Shown: positions 45,996-58,708, counted from the first letter of the stretch. The stretch: 64,000 nucleotides of DNA from Bisporella sp. PMI_857 (GCA_021307315.1 JAJSPD010000002.1:1178001-1242000), one strand, 5' to 3'. Numbers and translations: made by a program. Notes: generated by a model from the sequence alone, not told the origin.

Positions 45996-48900
45996 CTATT
46001 TCGCAGCAGCAGACAATCCACCCCTGCGCTTAGGATTGCTGCGTCCTGGCGCCTTCTTCCCGGGCGACTTGGTCTTCTGGTCTGTTCCTTCAATGAACTT
46101 CACTAGCTCGCTGATAGTCCTAGAATCTAAAGCCTTATTTGGGCTTCGTCCGCTCGCAGCTTCGACCGTTTGACCGACCTGTGGTTGAGGACGCGTTTGC
46201 CCGATGAGTTTCGATGTGCCTTTAAGTGCTTGGCGGGCTTTAAGGTCTTTATTATGTTTGGCAATGGAGACGGCGTTTTGGGTCAGTTGCTCCAGCCAGT
46301 TCTCTGCTTCTTTGGTATTCTTGTTGTCAGCGCCAAGCTCGTGCAGGAAGATGTTGTAGGACTCCCGCATGCGGTGCACAGCGGTGTGGGAGTCGCTATC
46401 TAAAGCTAGGGCTTGCGCAAGCTGAAAGAGCAGGGTTGCGGCATTGATGCTTGACTTGCCGTAAGATTCTTCGCAGATCCTGAGTGAAGCCTCGAACCAA
46501 ATTCGTGATGAGTGATATTCCTTGAGATGTTGAAGCATCACGGCCGCGTTATTAAGGGTCGTGATGCTGTCAGGGTGACCGGGGCCGTATATAATCTTCC
46601 AGATTTCGAGGGCGTGAGAGATATAGCCTAATGCCTCCTTGGTCGAGCCGAAGGCATGCAGGAAGAGACCAAGATTGAGGTAGCTGAGGAGTGTTTCGTT
46701 GTTGTCTACACCGAGAGTCCTCTCAGAGACAATGACGGCCTTCCTGGCGAGCTCGACGGCAATATCTTTCTCCTCAAGCTGGTAGTAGATCATGGACAGT
46801 GAATTGTAGACGCGAGCAACTTCTGGGTGGATAATGCCATAGATTTGTTCGTGCAGAGAGAGAGACTCTAACAACAGTTCGCGACCTAATTCCTTCTGAT
46901 TCTGCATAATAGAGATTCGACCTGCTTCTAGAGCTTCTTCAGCTAACGAGCTTCGTGGGGATGCCTCTTTTACTACTGGGGTGATGTTGAGGATGTCACC
47001 TGGCAAGAATGTGACAGCGGCAACAGTGCGTATTGAAACAATTGATGCTGGAGAGCCATCCCTAGCCTTCTTCTTCTTCTTGCTACTCGTGCTCTTCTCG
47101 TTATCCTTGGAGGCTGATTCGTTCGTAGGAGTTGTTGATTCTGCAGTGCCGCTCGGGCCTGCCTTCGTAAATTGATACTGCTTCAGCTCAAGCTGAAGTC
47201 CAAGTTTTAGTGACACCTCTCTCAGCAGCTGTACGTGTTTAATATCTGACACCCATCTAGAGTCAATAGTGTATTGAAAACGAGAACGGATCTGATGCTC
47301 AATCTCTTTCTTCAAACTCTCTGGTGTTACCTCCTGGAATCCGAGGTCGGCTTCGGGGTAAAGCAAAGCGAAGTCCTCATCGACCTCTGCCTTAGGCTTT
47401 GAGTTGAGTTCACTGCCAAGTAGGCAGTTCAGCAGATGGACGATCGCAGAGCTTGTCAAAGGCACCGGAAGATATTTCAAGTATTTGCCTGTTACATGTT
47501 TGAAAGCTCGAGATATCATCTCTTGTATGGCAAGAACACGAAGAGATTCCAGTTTCTTGCTATCAGCAAGCTCAGCCACTTTACCAACATATCTGATGTT
47601 GATACCACGTTTGTGTAGCAGTCTGGTCAAGGATTGTCCATCCATTGGGAATCCCACATCACCCTCAGTCAGGTCCTTGACAAGCTCAGGCAGGACACTG
47701 CTCCGGAGGAACTCGCCGGCTTGTCGAACTTCCTTCTCATCTTGCTCCCATTCTGCCTTTTCTTCCTTAGTCTTCGGCTCTTGACCACTAAACGCATCAG
47801 GGTTCAACGCAAACTCGAAATTTGCGATGTCTATCCTATCCTGCTCGCTGTCTTCGCCCTCGGTAGACTTCTCGGCCTCCTTGTCTTCGCTCTTTGATTC
47901 AGATTCCGTGTCTTTGTTGGATTTGTCTTCAATCTGCTTCTCTGTGGATCCTTTTTGTGCTTGCCGTTTCTCCACCTCCCCATTCACCCAAACACGCATT
48001 TGACTCTTCCAGTAGGCATCCACAAGCTCCGGCCGTAACACGGTCATTCTATGCGGATATGCATTATCAATAGCGCCATTGGTTCGCTCCGGGCTGTTGA
48101 CAGCAGTACCGCATTCTTCCATCCACAAAATGTCGAGAGGTGTCACACGGTACAGATCGAGAACGTATTTTCGTCCATCAGTTCCGAGAAGACCCTTTGT
48201 TTCTACACTGCCTTCAAGCTCAAATCGCTTGCCTTCCTTGTCCCAGACCGCATGCTTCTTGATCTTCAGAGCCTTAGACAGTGTCTCGAACACAGATACG
48301 AACTTCTCATCTGCAGCAACCACATCTCTACCGTCAACTCCCCCATAGTCAATCTGATTCTCATCTGGATCTCTCTGTTTGAAAATACCTGGGACAATAC
48401 TTTGACCGACAATGCGCTTTCCTAGATAATCGACCACAACAGTTCCTGGTGTGAAAAGACCATCGATGTCTAATTGATTAACCATACGAACACCCATAAC
48501 ATCCTTTCCAGTCGCAGCTCTTGCGGCTTCGTCTCCCCCCTCAGATGCGAATGTTCCTACTCCATCAGCGCCAAATGAGAAAAATATGTTGTTATACACG
48601 AATATTTGAGCGTCTCGGGTTTCGGTAGGGTTCAATGCCGCTACTTCTCCCCGGGCCACCAGAATGGCACCTCGAGCGGCAGCATCGTTGTAATCCGCGA
48701 AGAGCTTTGAGGTTAGGCGCTCACGGAAAACTCGATCTTGCACAGTGTCCTTCGGAAGCTCTCGAGTCGACTGGAATTCCTCGTTCCAATCTCTCAGAGT
48801 TTCCGCATTCTCAATACCACCGACCAAGTAACTCTCCTGAGTTCGAGTTATATCTGATTCGTGGTTGGCCAAAGAAGATACTGAGGATGGGACTATCCAT

Positions 48901-50010
48901 GGGTTCGCAGGAGCTGCGTTTGTGATTTGGAAATGCGCCAAAGGCTCTTTCGTAGTTTGATGATCTAAATACTTTTGAAAAGACGCATCAAATGATGTAG
49001 AGAGTTCGCTAATGAGATTGAGGAGGGAATGTGCTTTGTGGGCTTTTGGGGCGGCTCGGGGGAATGGGTCGAATTTATTACTGGACGATTTATTGACATA
49101 AAAGCCCGAAACGTGAGAAGTAATCTGGTACTGCTCTCCTTCATTAGTAGTGACCAAGAGGTAGAGTAAGTGACCTTTCTGTCGGAGATGGTATGGTGGA
49201 GGATTCCAAGGTGATACAGCTATCGACTTTACGGTCTTAGGTGCCGCCTCGTGAGTTTTCGGTACCAAATTTGACAGATCTCCGGGCGATTGAAAATCGT
49301 ATTCAGTAAAAGCTTGTGTGTTAGAGGCAGAGGCAGCAGATGTGACAGAGTCTATAAGAGATGTGCCCGAGGAGATTCCGTGTAGAGTATCGGTCCGGTC
49401 TCCAGCAGCCCCAATAAGTTCCCGCACACGGATAACATGTAGCCGTGCCTCCTTCTCTGTGTATGGGTCCTCAATAAGGCGTATTTCCGAGTCCGTAGTC
49501 AGATCTTTAACATCTGACAATTGAACAAAGTCGTTTATCCTCTCTCCTTTGTGTTCGAGATGGAAACAGGAATATTGAAAGGTGCCTGGGAGTTCGATGA
49601 TCGATTGGCGGACATCATGCATCTGCTCTTGCGTCGAAACCTGTCATGGTTAGAAACGTAGTACACAAAGATTGTCTGTAGATGCTAACAGTAATCTGAA
49701 TTGTCTTTGGCTCTCGAGGTAAGTGAACCTTGAGCTGAAATACAGCTATTCTGTCGTTAGCATATATCCCTCTTGATATCCTAGAATAGAAGAAGTTCGT
49801 ACTATCGCCTTGCTCCCCTGCATCTTCCTGGTCCTTGGTCCCGTTCGTTTGAGGCTCGTCGGCCACCTTTTTCGAAGTTACAGTTGACCCATTTTGCAAA
49901 TCTAATGTTCAATATCATTAGTATTATGAGGTTATGTATCAATTGGCCATCTAGGGTCAAATATTGAAGCTTCATATATGTTGCGTACCTGAAGACACGG
50001 CGTCATTCAT
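45996..50010 (-). CDS. CLU1: Clustered-mitochondria protein Clu1 (Tif31, CLUH homologue)
   Basis: My model uses exons 50010..49989, 49901..49803, 49745..49690 and 49640..45996, giving 1273 residues. The N-terminal CLU-N region reads TVFQLKVHLPREPKTIQIT, then STQEQMHDVRQSIIELPGTF, and a central CLU domain follows. The C-terminal third has kinesin-light-chain-type TPRs (YNSLSMIYYQLEEKDIAVELA; YGPGHPDSITTLNNAAVML). A Lys-rich block (SKKKKKARDG) and a basic tail are present. Clu1 is a cytosolic mRNA-binding protein. It supports translation of nuclear-encoded mitochondrial mRNAs and mitochondrial distribution, and was also found associated with eIF3. The intron 49802..49746 is 57 nt and in frame, so retention would add 19 residues. 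The first exon codes only seven residues. The gene diverges from the AT-hook protein gene with 561 bp between starts. Confidence 0.92.
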
Positions 50011-50571
50011 TTTTTGCAGAACGATTCAAAGATGTTGGGATTAAAGTATTAAACAGCGTAAGGCCAGTAAAGAAAGCAAGTGGTAATCCAGATGGAGAAA
50101 GAGAGAAGGGAAACTTGTATGATACAGTAGTACTTAGTAAAAGTACAGTTCAGGCGAGAATATTAGGAGAAGAAAGTTTAAAAGACCACGAGAGCATCCA
50201 TGTTAGAATTTTTTTGGAGCACCGAGCTTCCGGAAAATTGCCGGCTCTCCTAACCCGGTCCGAAGGCAACCAATGACTAGCCGTGGACCCACTTTTAATT
50301 GTTTACATAACTACCAATTATCAACAAAAACAATAGATAGAGACAAAGTCCAGTCACATTCACCTACATCACTTGAATCAGTTGCAGCTATCTTATCTAT
50401 AGTTCATAGCTCATTGCAATCAGAAATATATTCGAAATCGTTCTGCGTCAACATTCCATAAATTCTGGTTGCTTTGCTCTTTTGGAGGCTACTGTAAATG
50501 TTGTCAAAGTTAGTAGTAGTGATGAGTTGCGGTGTCACAATGGCTAACTTCTACTACTAGGAACGTTTGCT
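50011..50571. promoter_or_regulatory. 561-bp bidirectional promoter region
   Basis: It separates the start codons of CLU1 (minus) and the AT-hook protein (plus), so both promoters must lie here or in transcribed flanks. I did not find a convincing TATA box or named factor site. Confidence 0.45.
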
Positions 50572-53277
50572 ATGGATAGCCGTGGATTTGCTACATACCC
50601 AGTAGGCTTTACTCCGGTGCGGCGACGGCTCTCTACAATAAATTCAACCCAATTGAAGGCGGAACCAGAAATAGAGTGGACAGCTAAGAGATGTAATCGG
50701 TTATTGAGGGCGCTCTCCTCAAGGGTTGCGCTTCTGAAGAAAGATTTGTATAAGTTACAGCACTGTACACAGGAACAAACCTCTATACAAGATCCTACAG
50801 CCAAAGCAGAACGAAAACGCGGTTGTGGAGAAGGTGATAACGAGGAATGGAATGCTGGAAAGAAACAATTGAAACGTGTAAAGCGGACATACTCGGCAAG
50901 ACCAGGTCGACCATCAAAAGCTGCGATTGAGCCTAAGCGGCGGTCAAGACCTTGGTTGTCTGAAGATAGGTTTATTCCAGGTGATATATCAGTTCCCACG
51001 CCGGTTCTCAACCGGGCATGGGGTGAAATTACTGTAGTGGAAAGAACTTCGCCACTTTCATTTGGTGAGGATGTTGATAGTATCCAGCAACAGGCGGCAA
51101 CAAAGCCAAGAGGACGACCAAAGATTAATGAAGGTGATGGGCAGCACCGACTCGCTGGATCCATGCGGGAGTTGAAGAAAAAGCTCTCGATGAGCCAGTA
51201 TAGCGTCTATGAAGGAATATATCATGGATTAGAAGCATTGCTTCGAGCAACAGTGTCATGCAATTCCAATCCGAAAATGCACGGGCCTCAATCGTTACTC
51301 GCCACATGTCTGCGAGCTGTTCCTCAATATATCTCTTTGGAAGAAGAATTTCATGAGAAGGAGTTGCTGGGAGTAGGGAGGAGTATAGACAACAAAGATA
51401 TATCAACCGAAGTTTATAATGATTTGGAAGCGTTTGGATCCCACGGCCACGGTTGGAAGCAACTTAGGATCGTTGTTAGATCCCATGGTACCAAAGTTCT
51501 CAGTGATGCAATTCTCGCAGGATTGTTAGACATTGGGTTCTGTGGTATCTTGATTAGACTCTGCACAGAATTATCAGCGAAGACAGAGGCCGAATTGCTA
51601 CTCTCGTCCTTGCTTTCTTCAAATGCGATCTTCGCCCCAACAAGCATATATACACGTTTTTATGATGATAGATCAGCTCTACCGCTATCTATGCTGTGGA
51701 GATATTCAGAGATACAAAATTCGGTATCATTCAAATATAGACAGTTAGCGGACATGATTGCGGAAGACCGACTCCCTCTTGGCTGGCTGGCTACGAAAGA
51801 ATTCAGTATCGTATGGGCACGGGCTATCCAAGAACTTTCCTCGCCGGCAGTCGATGCACAAGTCATCAGATTCTTCGGGCTTGCACTTGGTAGGCTCGCC
51901 ATATTGCCGCACCGCGATGACCACCACGGTTCGGATCGTGAGCTCGTGCCTATAGAAGCTGCAAAGCAGGTGTTTTCGGGCTTGCTCACCACAATATCAT
52001 CTATTGTGATATTGAGTAACAATGCGTGTAATCAAAGTATGAACGCAACTAGCGCGACTGATTTACTGGACTATAGACACCTAACACGGCTCTTACAGAG
52101 CTGTCTATTGCATTGGAAGGTTTCCGGCAGCTCAACAACGCAAGGCACTCTTCTACTACTGGCAAATGCCGCGATCCAATCCGAGACCACTAACATCATC
52201 ATGAGTCATGATCTTGCTGAGCTTCTTGTTAGCCAACTCCGAAACGACAAGAACGCGTCACAATTCTCGTCTACTGGCGTTGATCCTAACATTTTCATAT
52301 GCTCCATCGCCCGATGCTGTGGTAGAGGCACTCGGACATTGGGTTTCGATCATCTCGAACAGATTCATATGATATTGGAGTCATTGGCGACGCACGCCAG
52401 AGAACCCAGCGAGCGAACCGTTTTACAAGAGTTAATTGTTGACAGCGCATTTGCATTTGCACAACAAATGTCAGATAGTAAAATTCTTGACTACGCCACT
52501 AAGACAGAGGCGAAGTTCCATGTCATCAAAACAAAGCTCGCTACTGGAGCAACACCGAAGAGTGCTTGCGGGTTTCGATGGGAGGAAGGCATTAGTGAAT
52601 GGGTGACTGCGACCCCTGCGGCGCATAAGAGCAAACTCGGTAAGGCAAGAAGGGTACAAGAGATAAAAGACGGCAAGGAAGGCGAAACACCATCTCGATC
52701 TCCATCCCCTCAGCCATTGGCAAATAGCACGTCATCTAGAGGACGATCGCCGTCACGAAAATCCGAGGCTGGTGATGAGGAGTATGATGATTCTAGATTT
52801 TCGTTATCCCTAAACAAGCCCCAGATTATCATCAAGTCCAAGGGAATGAGCCTCAGCTTGTCTTTAGAAAATGAGTCAGGAACGAATTTCCTCGAAAGTC
52901 AGAGCTGTGATGATTCCTTCACCTCAGCCAGATCTGTTTCAACATCAGCATCGCACTCAAACGTCACCAGCCCCCGTTCAAGAAGCCGAGCTCCAATGCG
53001 ACCTCGCGGCAGTTTCCGAAATAGGCCACAGTCAAAAAATGAGACCCCCGAGCAGAGTGATGATGAGCTTAGTTTTTATGAGGCTTCCTCTCAAGAGGAG
53101 CTTGTACTGAGGGACATTACCAATAGAGGAGAGTTTGTAAGTCGACGACACTGCAGAAAGGCGAGTAAACTCTCGCTGAAAATGAATGCTGGGACAGATC
53201 CCATTACGAAGAATAAGGTATCAGCAGTCACGAGGAGAGTTTTTGTAGAGGATAGTGAAGATGAGTTGTGTATATAA
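50572..53277 (+). CDS. 901-residue AT-hook protein, function unknown
   Basis: A single exon. The N-terminal 200 residues are basic, with an AT-hook (KPRGRPK at about residue 180) and a related motif (RPGRPSK at about 111), implying binding to the minor groove of AT-rich DNA. The middle part (about 215-650) is a helical, repeat-like folded region, e.g. YSVYEGIYHGLEALLR and LLATCLRAVPQYISLEEEF, with an ARM/HEAT-like feel. The C-terminus is Ser/Arg-rich with acidic Ser clusters (EQSDDELSFYEA, VEDSEDELCI) resembling casein-kinase-2 sites. I do not recognise a named family. A chromatin-linked role is inference. A cohesin- or repair-related identity cannot be shown from the sequence. Confidence 0.85.
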   Translation: MDSRGFATYPVGFTPVRRRLSTINSTQLKAEPEIEWTAKRCNRLLRALSSRVALLKKDLYKLQHCTQEQTSIQDPTAKAERKRGCGEGDNEEWNAGKKQLKRVKRTYSARPGRPSKAAIEPKRRSRPWLSEDRFIPGDISVPTPVLNRAWGEITVVERTSPLSFGEDVDSIQQQAATKPRGRPKINEGDGQHRLAGSMRELKKKLSMSQYSVYEGIYHGLEALLRATVSCNSNPKMHGPQSLLATCLRAVPQYISLEEEFHEKELLGVGRSIDNKDISTEVYNDLEAFGSHGHGWKQLRIVVRSHGTKVLSDAILAGLLDIGFCGILIRLCTELSAKTEAELLLSSLLSSNAIFAPTSIYTRFYDDRSALPLSMLWRYSEIQNSVSFKYRQLADMIAEDRLPLGWLATKEFSIVWARAIQELSSPAVDAQVIRFFGLALGRLAILPHRDDHHGSDRELVPIEAAKQVFSGLLTTISSIVILSNNACNQSMNATSATDLLDYRHLTRLLQSCLLHWKVSGSSTTQGTLLLLANAAIQSETTNIIMSHDLAELLVSQLRNDKNASQFSSTGVDPNIFICSIARCCGRGTRTLGFDHLEQIHMILESLATHAREPSERTVLQELIVDSAFAFAQQMSDSKILDYATKTEAKFHVIKTKLATGATPKSACGFRWEEGISEWVTATPAAHKSKLGKARRVQEIKDGKEGETPSRSPSPQPLANSTSSRGRSPSRKSEAGDEEYDDSRFSLSLNKPQIIIKSKGMSLSLSLENESGTNFLESQSCDDSFTSARSVSTSASHSNVTSPRSRSRAPMRPRGSFRNRPQSKNETPEQSDDELSFYEASSQEELVLRDITNRGEFVSRRHCRKASKLSLKMNAGTDPITKNKVSAVTRRVFVEDSEDELCI

Positions 53278-55795
53278 ACAGTATATTTTTGGTCTTGGAT
53301 ACATCTTGGAATATGTAACCATATTTCTCCCACACTCTACCTTGTTTAATTATGCGATGCCATAGAGCCTGAAGCATGAGGCCAATATATTCATGAATGA
53401 ACAGTCTTACCAAGAAAAAGGGGCTCTGAGTTCCAGCTTTCGGTTGAGCACGTGTTGTGGAAGAGTGACGTTTCGTGGGAAATTTTGAGGTAGCTATAAC
53501 AAACATATCATTGTTTCTGATGTTACATGTCTACATAATGCATCCAGGTAGTGAGCTTATGCTCCAGGCTTTATGATCTTCGATGATTATCATCCAAAAC
53601 TCGTCAGAAAATCGTTCCTTATTAATAGTTCAAAAGCTTTCCGGTTCCCACCATAGTACACATCCTTGATGAGAAGATTATTCGGGTGGAGGATAGTCGC
53701 ATCAATATCCTGGCTCGGTAGGGACTTCATTTTCACGACTCGAGGATCACCTCAGGCTTGTTTTTGTCTTCTCGTCTTTGCAATATGTGTTTCAAATGCT
53801 ACAAGTCTTGAGATTATGAGATAAATTATCCATATTGCGTGAATGAATTTTTGCTTTTACACCAAGCCCCGCTAGCGCGTACCATTCAGACTTGTCTCAA
53901 GTCATGCTTGATCTACAAAGCGTTTAATTACGCGTCAACCATAACATAGCCATATCGTCTCTAGGCTTGAAAATGACGGAAGAATTAAGAGGGAACGCGA
54001 AGAAGAATGTCAAATGACAGCATTCTCTGAGACCATGCCTAATCCCCGATGGAGCCATTGCTGGAAGCACTCATAGCTAGTTGTAGAAGGTTTATGGCTC
54101 CGCATCTGAGGAATGAGGACGTGGCCACATATATGCGCTCTGTATACATTACATATTTATCTCGTTAGGTTGGCATATGAGCCACAAAACTGGTGACGAC
54201 AACAGAAACTTCTGGCCAAACAATACAAACACGCAATGATCTTGAAACCATCTGTTGATATCACCTACGGCAAAAGTTATTCCTTTCCCGGGTAGAGCCA
54301 CCAGTGTTTACCAAGGTTTCACGGCGGAACTTTCCAAGGCGTACGTGGACACTATTGATGATGAATAATTGATCATTCTCTAGAGGTCAACGGTGTCAGA
54401 CATAGAGCAAAATAGAACAGGAATGGTGCCAACACCATGAATCAAATAAGTCACAACCGGTAGCGCCTTTTTATTTCATACAAGCAAGCCCTGAGAATCA
54501 CCCATCCGGTTACGATCTCATGACTCTGAATCTCGGTATCGCCATTTAGGAAATTTGTTCTTCCATCCGCGATTTATGACAAAGGGTGTGATAGGCGAAT
54601 AAATTAAAAAAAAACCAAAACCAGATGGCAGATTCTGGCCGTCCCGAGTGGCGTCGAGATGGTGGTTTCACAATGCCCGGAGAATCCATGTAAATATCTA
54701 TCACCTTTCACCCTGAAACAAAGCTCCACCCCCAATTGGCGAATCAGGGGCAATAAACAAATGTCTAAAAACAAAGTTGGGTGGAGCTCATTCGTCAATT
54801 CCTGGCTTTTCCTTGTGCCGACGACGTAAAGAGTGGCTAAAGTATAACTCGGAGCCACCGTTCATTCTCAGACCACACTGAGCCAAGCTCTCGGTGCACA
54901 AAACAGAGATCTGCAGCATCGCATGTTCATGCCATTTTGCTTGAGCAATCTTGGTTTCATGGGCTGCTTGATGTGTTGAGCTCAGACACTTGATGGAGGT
55001 GCAAACCCGTTTGGCTCCATCACATTACGCAAGGCGATGCAAGAAAGCATCTGTCGCATTAGATTCTGTACCTTGCAGGGTAGGTAAACGCCTGCAAAGC
55101 TTTCACAAACCATAACCAAGGGAACCCAGTACCTGACGAGATTGATTAGTGTCTCCACATCTTGTTCATCACCCATTACCCAGTGCCGCGTAACGCCAAT
55201 CAATGTTCCTGCATGATCTGGTATATGGGGCCGTGGGTTTGTGCGAACCCTCATATCATCTTAACCGCATCCCCATCATCATCCCCTTGGCCCTTGAGAG
55301 AGCCTTTCATGTAAACCTGTTCCCACCACTCAACCCCTCCTCACCCCCTCCCGATGATCATGTCGTGTTTCCCTTTGATGATTTTCATTTGATTACTTCT
55401 TAGCAAAAGTAGATTATTCCCTGGTGCTGGGACGCTCTCAATTTCTTTTCCACGGCCGGCTTCCAGCAAAATCGAGAACATCAAACCGTCTGCCGGCAAA
55501 CGACTCGTGTTTATGAAAACTTTTCCACCACGGCATTCAGAGCACCTGCAAACCTTTTGCTTTCAAGGTTATACAGACTCTAGCTGGCATTCGCTTTCGC
55601 ACCTGGACGGGCCTATCGCGCCCCTTTGGTGACTTTACATTCGAATATCCTGCTATCGGCTGGCCATCAACAGGATTATCACATTCATTTGGATTCTTGA
55701 AAAATTGCCAAGGCGATACATTACTATCCGTCGCTGGACCAAGACGACGAAACTTCTCTTCTGAAATATTGCGGTAACGAACGATTTAAGCCACC
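53278..55795. other. Long intergenic region, 2.5 kb
   Basis: No gene is supported. It holds the 3' flank of the AT-hook protein gene and a long upstream region for the ferric reductase. Several short open frames occur (54604..54858, 54982..55254, 55203..55403), but none has domain features. I looked for WGATAR/ATCWGATAA-type iron-regulator sites and saw no convincing cluster. Confidence 0.5.
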
Positions 55796-57727
55796 ATGTT
55801 TTCCTTCCGATTTACGATGTTGATGGCGGTGTCTATGGTTGAAATGGTTTCCGCCCAAGCAGCATCAAACGGCACAAAAACAGCTGCCGCCGACGCAGCA
55901 GCAATCCGGGCGGCCGCCAACGAACTCAATGAACAATTTTATAACTATGTCTTCATCATTTTAGGGGCGCTTACCATGGGAATGATCATCTGGCGTGTTA
56001 CATTAGAATCTGTCAAATATATGCGGACATTAGTCTGTCTCAGCAATGATACCCAACGATATTTTGCAGTACCTTCACCTTCATGGGCCAGCTTCAAGAA
56101 GAACCTTTTATATGCACCAATATTCAGAAAACGGCACAACCGGGAGTTCAAGTTGTCAGCTGCTGTCAACGTTGGGACGTTGCCAACTAGATTTCAGTTG
56201 TTGTTCTTGTCGGCATACTTCGGCACTAATGTTGCCTTCTGCGTTGTGTCAATCACTTGGGATCAATCTTATTCGGTGGTTGCGAAACAGGTCAGGAACA
56301 GAAGCGGAATACTGGCCGTCGTCAATATGGTGGGTAGCCTGTCCTTACCATTCCTAATCCCATGAAATAACATTTATTGATAATGGTCGCTAGATTCCTT
56401 TATTCATTATGGCAACGCGGAACAACCCATTGATCACCTGGCTTAACATGTCTTTTGACACATTCAACCTGCTGCATAGATGGTTTGGACGGATCGTTGT
56501 TTTAGAAGCCCTTGCTCATACCCTAGCTCATCTTTTAGATAGCGCCAACTCAAGAGGATGGGCTGCGGCCATAACTAGTGTTACCACGCCTGGCAGCATG
56601 GTATTCTATGGCTTCATTGTAAGCTCCCATTCCATTATTAGAAAGGATTTTATTAACAAATCTAGGGCACTATTGCCTTTGTCATCATGGCCCTTCAAGC
56701 TATGTCTATCCTCAGGCACGCTTTTTACGAGACGTTCAAATACATGCACATCGCCTTAGCAATTGTCGTCCTGGTGGTGCTTTACTTCCACCTTAAAGAG
56801 CAGGATCAGGTGACACTTATCTACGTGTGTATTGCAATCTGGGCGCTGGAGCGCATCAATCGAGTCGCCAAGGTAGTATACCGCAACATAGGTAAGGGAG
56901 GATCGCGAACTCTCGTGGAAGCTCTTCCAGGAAACGCTTGTCGTATTACCATCGATATGGCTAGACCGTGGGCCTTCAAGCCGGGCCAACATGCTTATCT
57001 CTACATGCCATCTGTTGGCCTCCTAACATCGCATCCATTTTCGGTAGCTTGGTCAGAGGAATCAGAGAAACCAGACCTATCGGATGAGAAGCTGGCCATG
57101 AACCGCAACGATGTCCTGGCTATGCAGAAGACCACCATGTCCTTCATCGTCCGCGGCCGCACGGGCTTTACAGATACGCTCTTCAGAAAAGCAGAGGCGA
57201 GCGCAGATGGAAAGTTTTATACCAAGTGCTACGCCGAAGGTCCGTATGGTGGCATGCACATGATGCACAGCTACGGAACAGTCATGCTCTTCGCTGGTGG
57301 CGTCGGGATTACCCACCAGGTACCGCATGTTCGGGATTTGGTGGCGCGGTATGCGAATGGCACAGTTGCGGCACGGAAAGTCATCCTGGTCTGGATCATT
57401 CAGTCCCCAGAACATCTGGAATGGATCCGTCCATGGATGACCTCTATCCTCGCCATGGAGAAGCGTCGTGATGTGCTCCGGATCATGCTCTTTGTCAGTC
57501 GCCCGAGAAGCACGAAGGAGATCCATAGCCCGAGCGCCACGGTGCAGATGTTCCCTGGCAGACCTAACATCCCGACTCTCATCGATATGGAGATGGAGAA
57601 CCAAGTTGGCGCAATGGGTGTCTCGGTTTGCGGAAGTGGCGGGCTGAGCGACGATGTTCGGAGGGCGGTAAGGGATCGACAACATGCTGGTAATATTGAT
57701 TTCGTCGAGGAGGCCTTCTCTTGGTGA
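55796..57727 (+). CDS. Ferric-chelate reductase (Fre family, flavocytochrome b)
   Basis: Three exons (55796..56329, 56394..56618, 56666..57727), all phase 0, encode 606 residues. A signal peptide (MFSFRFTMLMAVSMVEMVSA) and a short extracellular stretch precede several membrane helices. The bis-haem ligands are all present: His206/His220 in one helix and His281/His295 in another, each pair 14 residues apart. The FAD-binding motif is HPFSVA and the NADPH site includes GGVGIT, with CGSGGLSDDVR near the C-terminus. The enzyme moves electrons from cytosolic NADPH through FAD and two haems to extracellular Fe(III) or Cu(II) chelates, feeding high-affinity uptake. NADPH-oxidase function is less likely because the layout lacks Nox-specific motifs. 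It has no adjacent permease or siderophore gene. Confidence 0.93.
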
Positions 57728-58442
57728 GAGATCGTCCAGCGGGTCCGGAATAGAGAGGCAGCTGGCAGCAGCGCTATGTTTAAGTTTTCTTTGTACATTC
57801 TAGGGTTAATGGGGTGGATCGTGAGGCAACCATGGCGAGAGGACGGGTAGAATAAGGGGGGAGCATACGCGCCGCATGTGAGATGATTAGATATCTAATG
57901 CAATGCTCCAAACCATCACAACATGAATTTACCATTTCATGACTTAAGTGTGATACCAGCTCATCCATTCCTCTTGATGACGGAATCCCTCATAGCCTCC
58001 GATAATCCGTCATCTCTTCACACCAAATATAACCAGACCATCCTGCCCTGCTGCGGCACTAATATACCAAAACCATGCTTTGAATTGAAACCATTATAGC
58101 AGAAACCAACATCCAAACCCCCACTAAACACGGCCTAACCCAAGCAGCCCAACCCAAGCAGCCCACCACACATCAACACCTCCCACAACATACTCCCAAC
58201 CCCATACATACTCGGTGAAAAAAAAAAAAAAATACACATCGAAAATAATAATAATAAAACATCCACAGCCTCAGCACCAAGACGGCACAACCCCAATCCT
58301 CCAGCCCCCAACATCCGCAAACAGCCTTCCACCCCACGACATATTCGATATCAAGCCTACCTAAGCGCGTCGCGGCGGCTCAAAACGGGATATATCTCGC
58401 AAGAGTGATTAACCACCGGGGGTTTTTTTTGGCAGCGAGAGA

Positions 58443-58470
58443 GAAGAAGAAGAAGAAGAAGAAGAAGAAG
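58443..58470. repeat. (GAA)n microsatellite
   Basis: About nine GAA/AAG units give a purine-only tract. It produces a poly-Lys frame on plus and poly-Phe on minus that is not coding. Confidence 0.95.
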
Positions 58471-58620
58471 ATATCGCCCGCGCTACGCCTCTGTTCCATA
58501 GGCCGCGAGGCGCGTCGGTTCTTCTCCGTCGCCATCGCGAGATTGATGGCTCGACTCTTGGTGGGCGCGCGCGTTATTACTTCTTCCTTTAGACGTGAAC
58601 CCCATCCACTCAACCCAACC

Positions 58621-58640
58621 ATTTATTTATTTATTTATTT
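58621..58640. repeat. (ATTT)5 microsatellite
   Basis: Five perfect ATTT units. Confidence 0.95.
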
Positions 58641-58693
58641 CGCCATCTGTTTCGGGGATGGGATTTATTGTGCTGGCGAGGCAGGGGGGAGGA

Positions 58694-58708
58694 GGGGGGG
58701 GGGGGGGG
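58694..58708. repeat. G15 homopolymer
   Basis: Fifteen consecutive G inside a purine-rich block (58681-58740). Confidence 0.9.

Noticed and set aside
50544..51164. 206-codon minus frame
   Set aside because: Antisense shadow of the AT-hook protein gene, with no motif.
57077..57685. 202-codon minus frame
   Set aside because: Antisense shadow of the NADPH/FAD domain of the ferric reductase.
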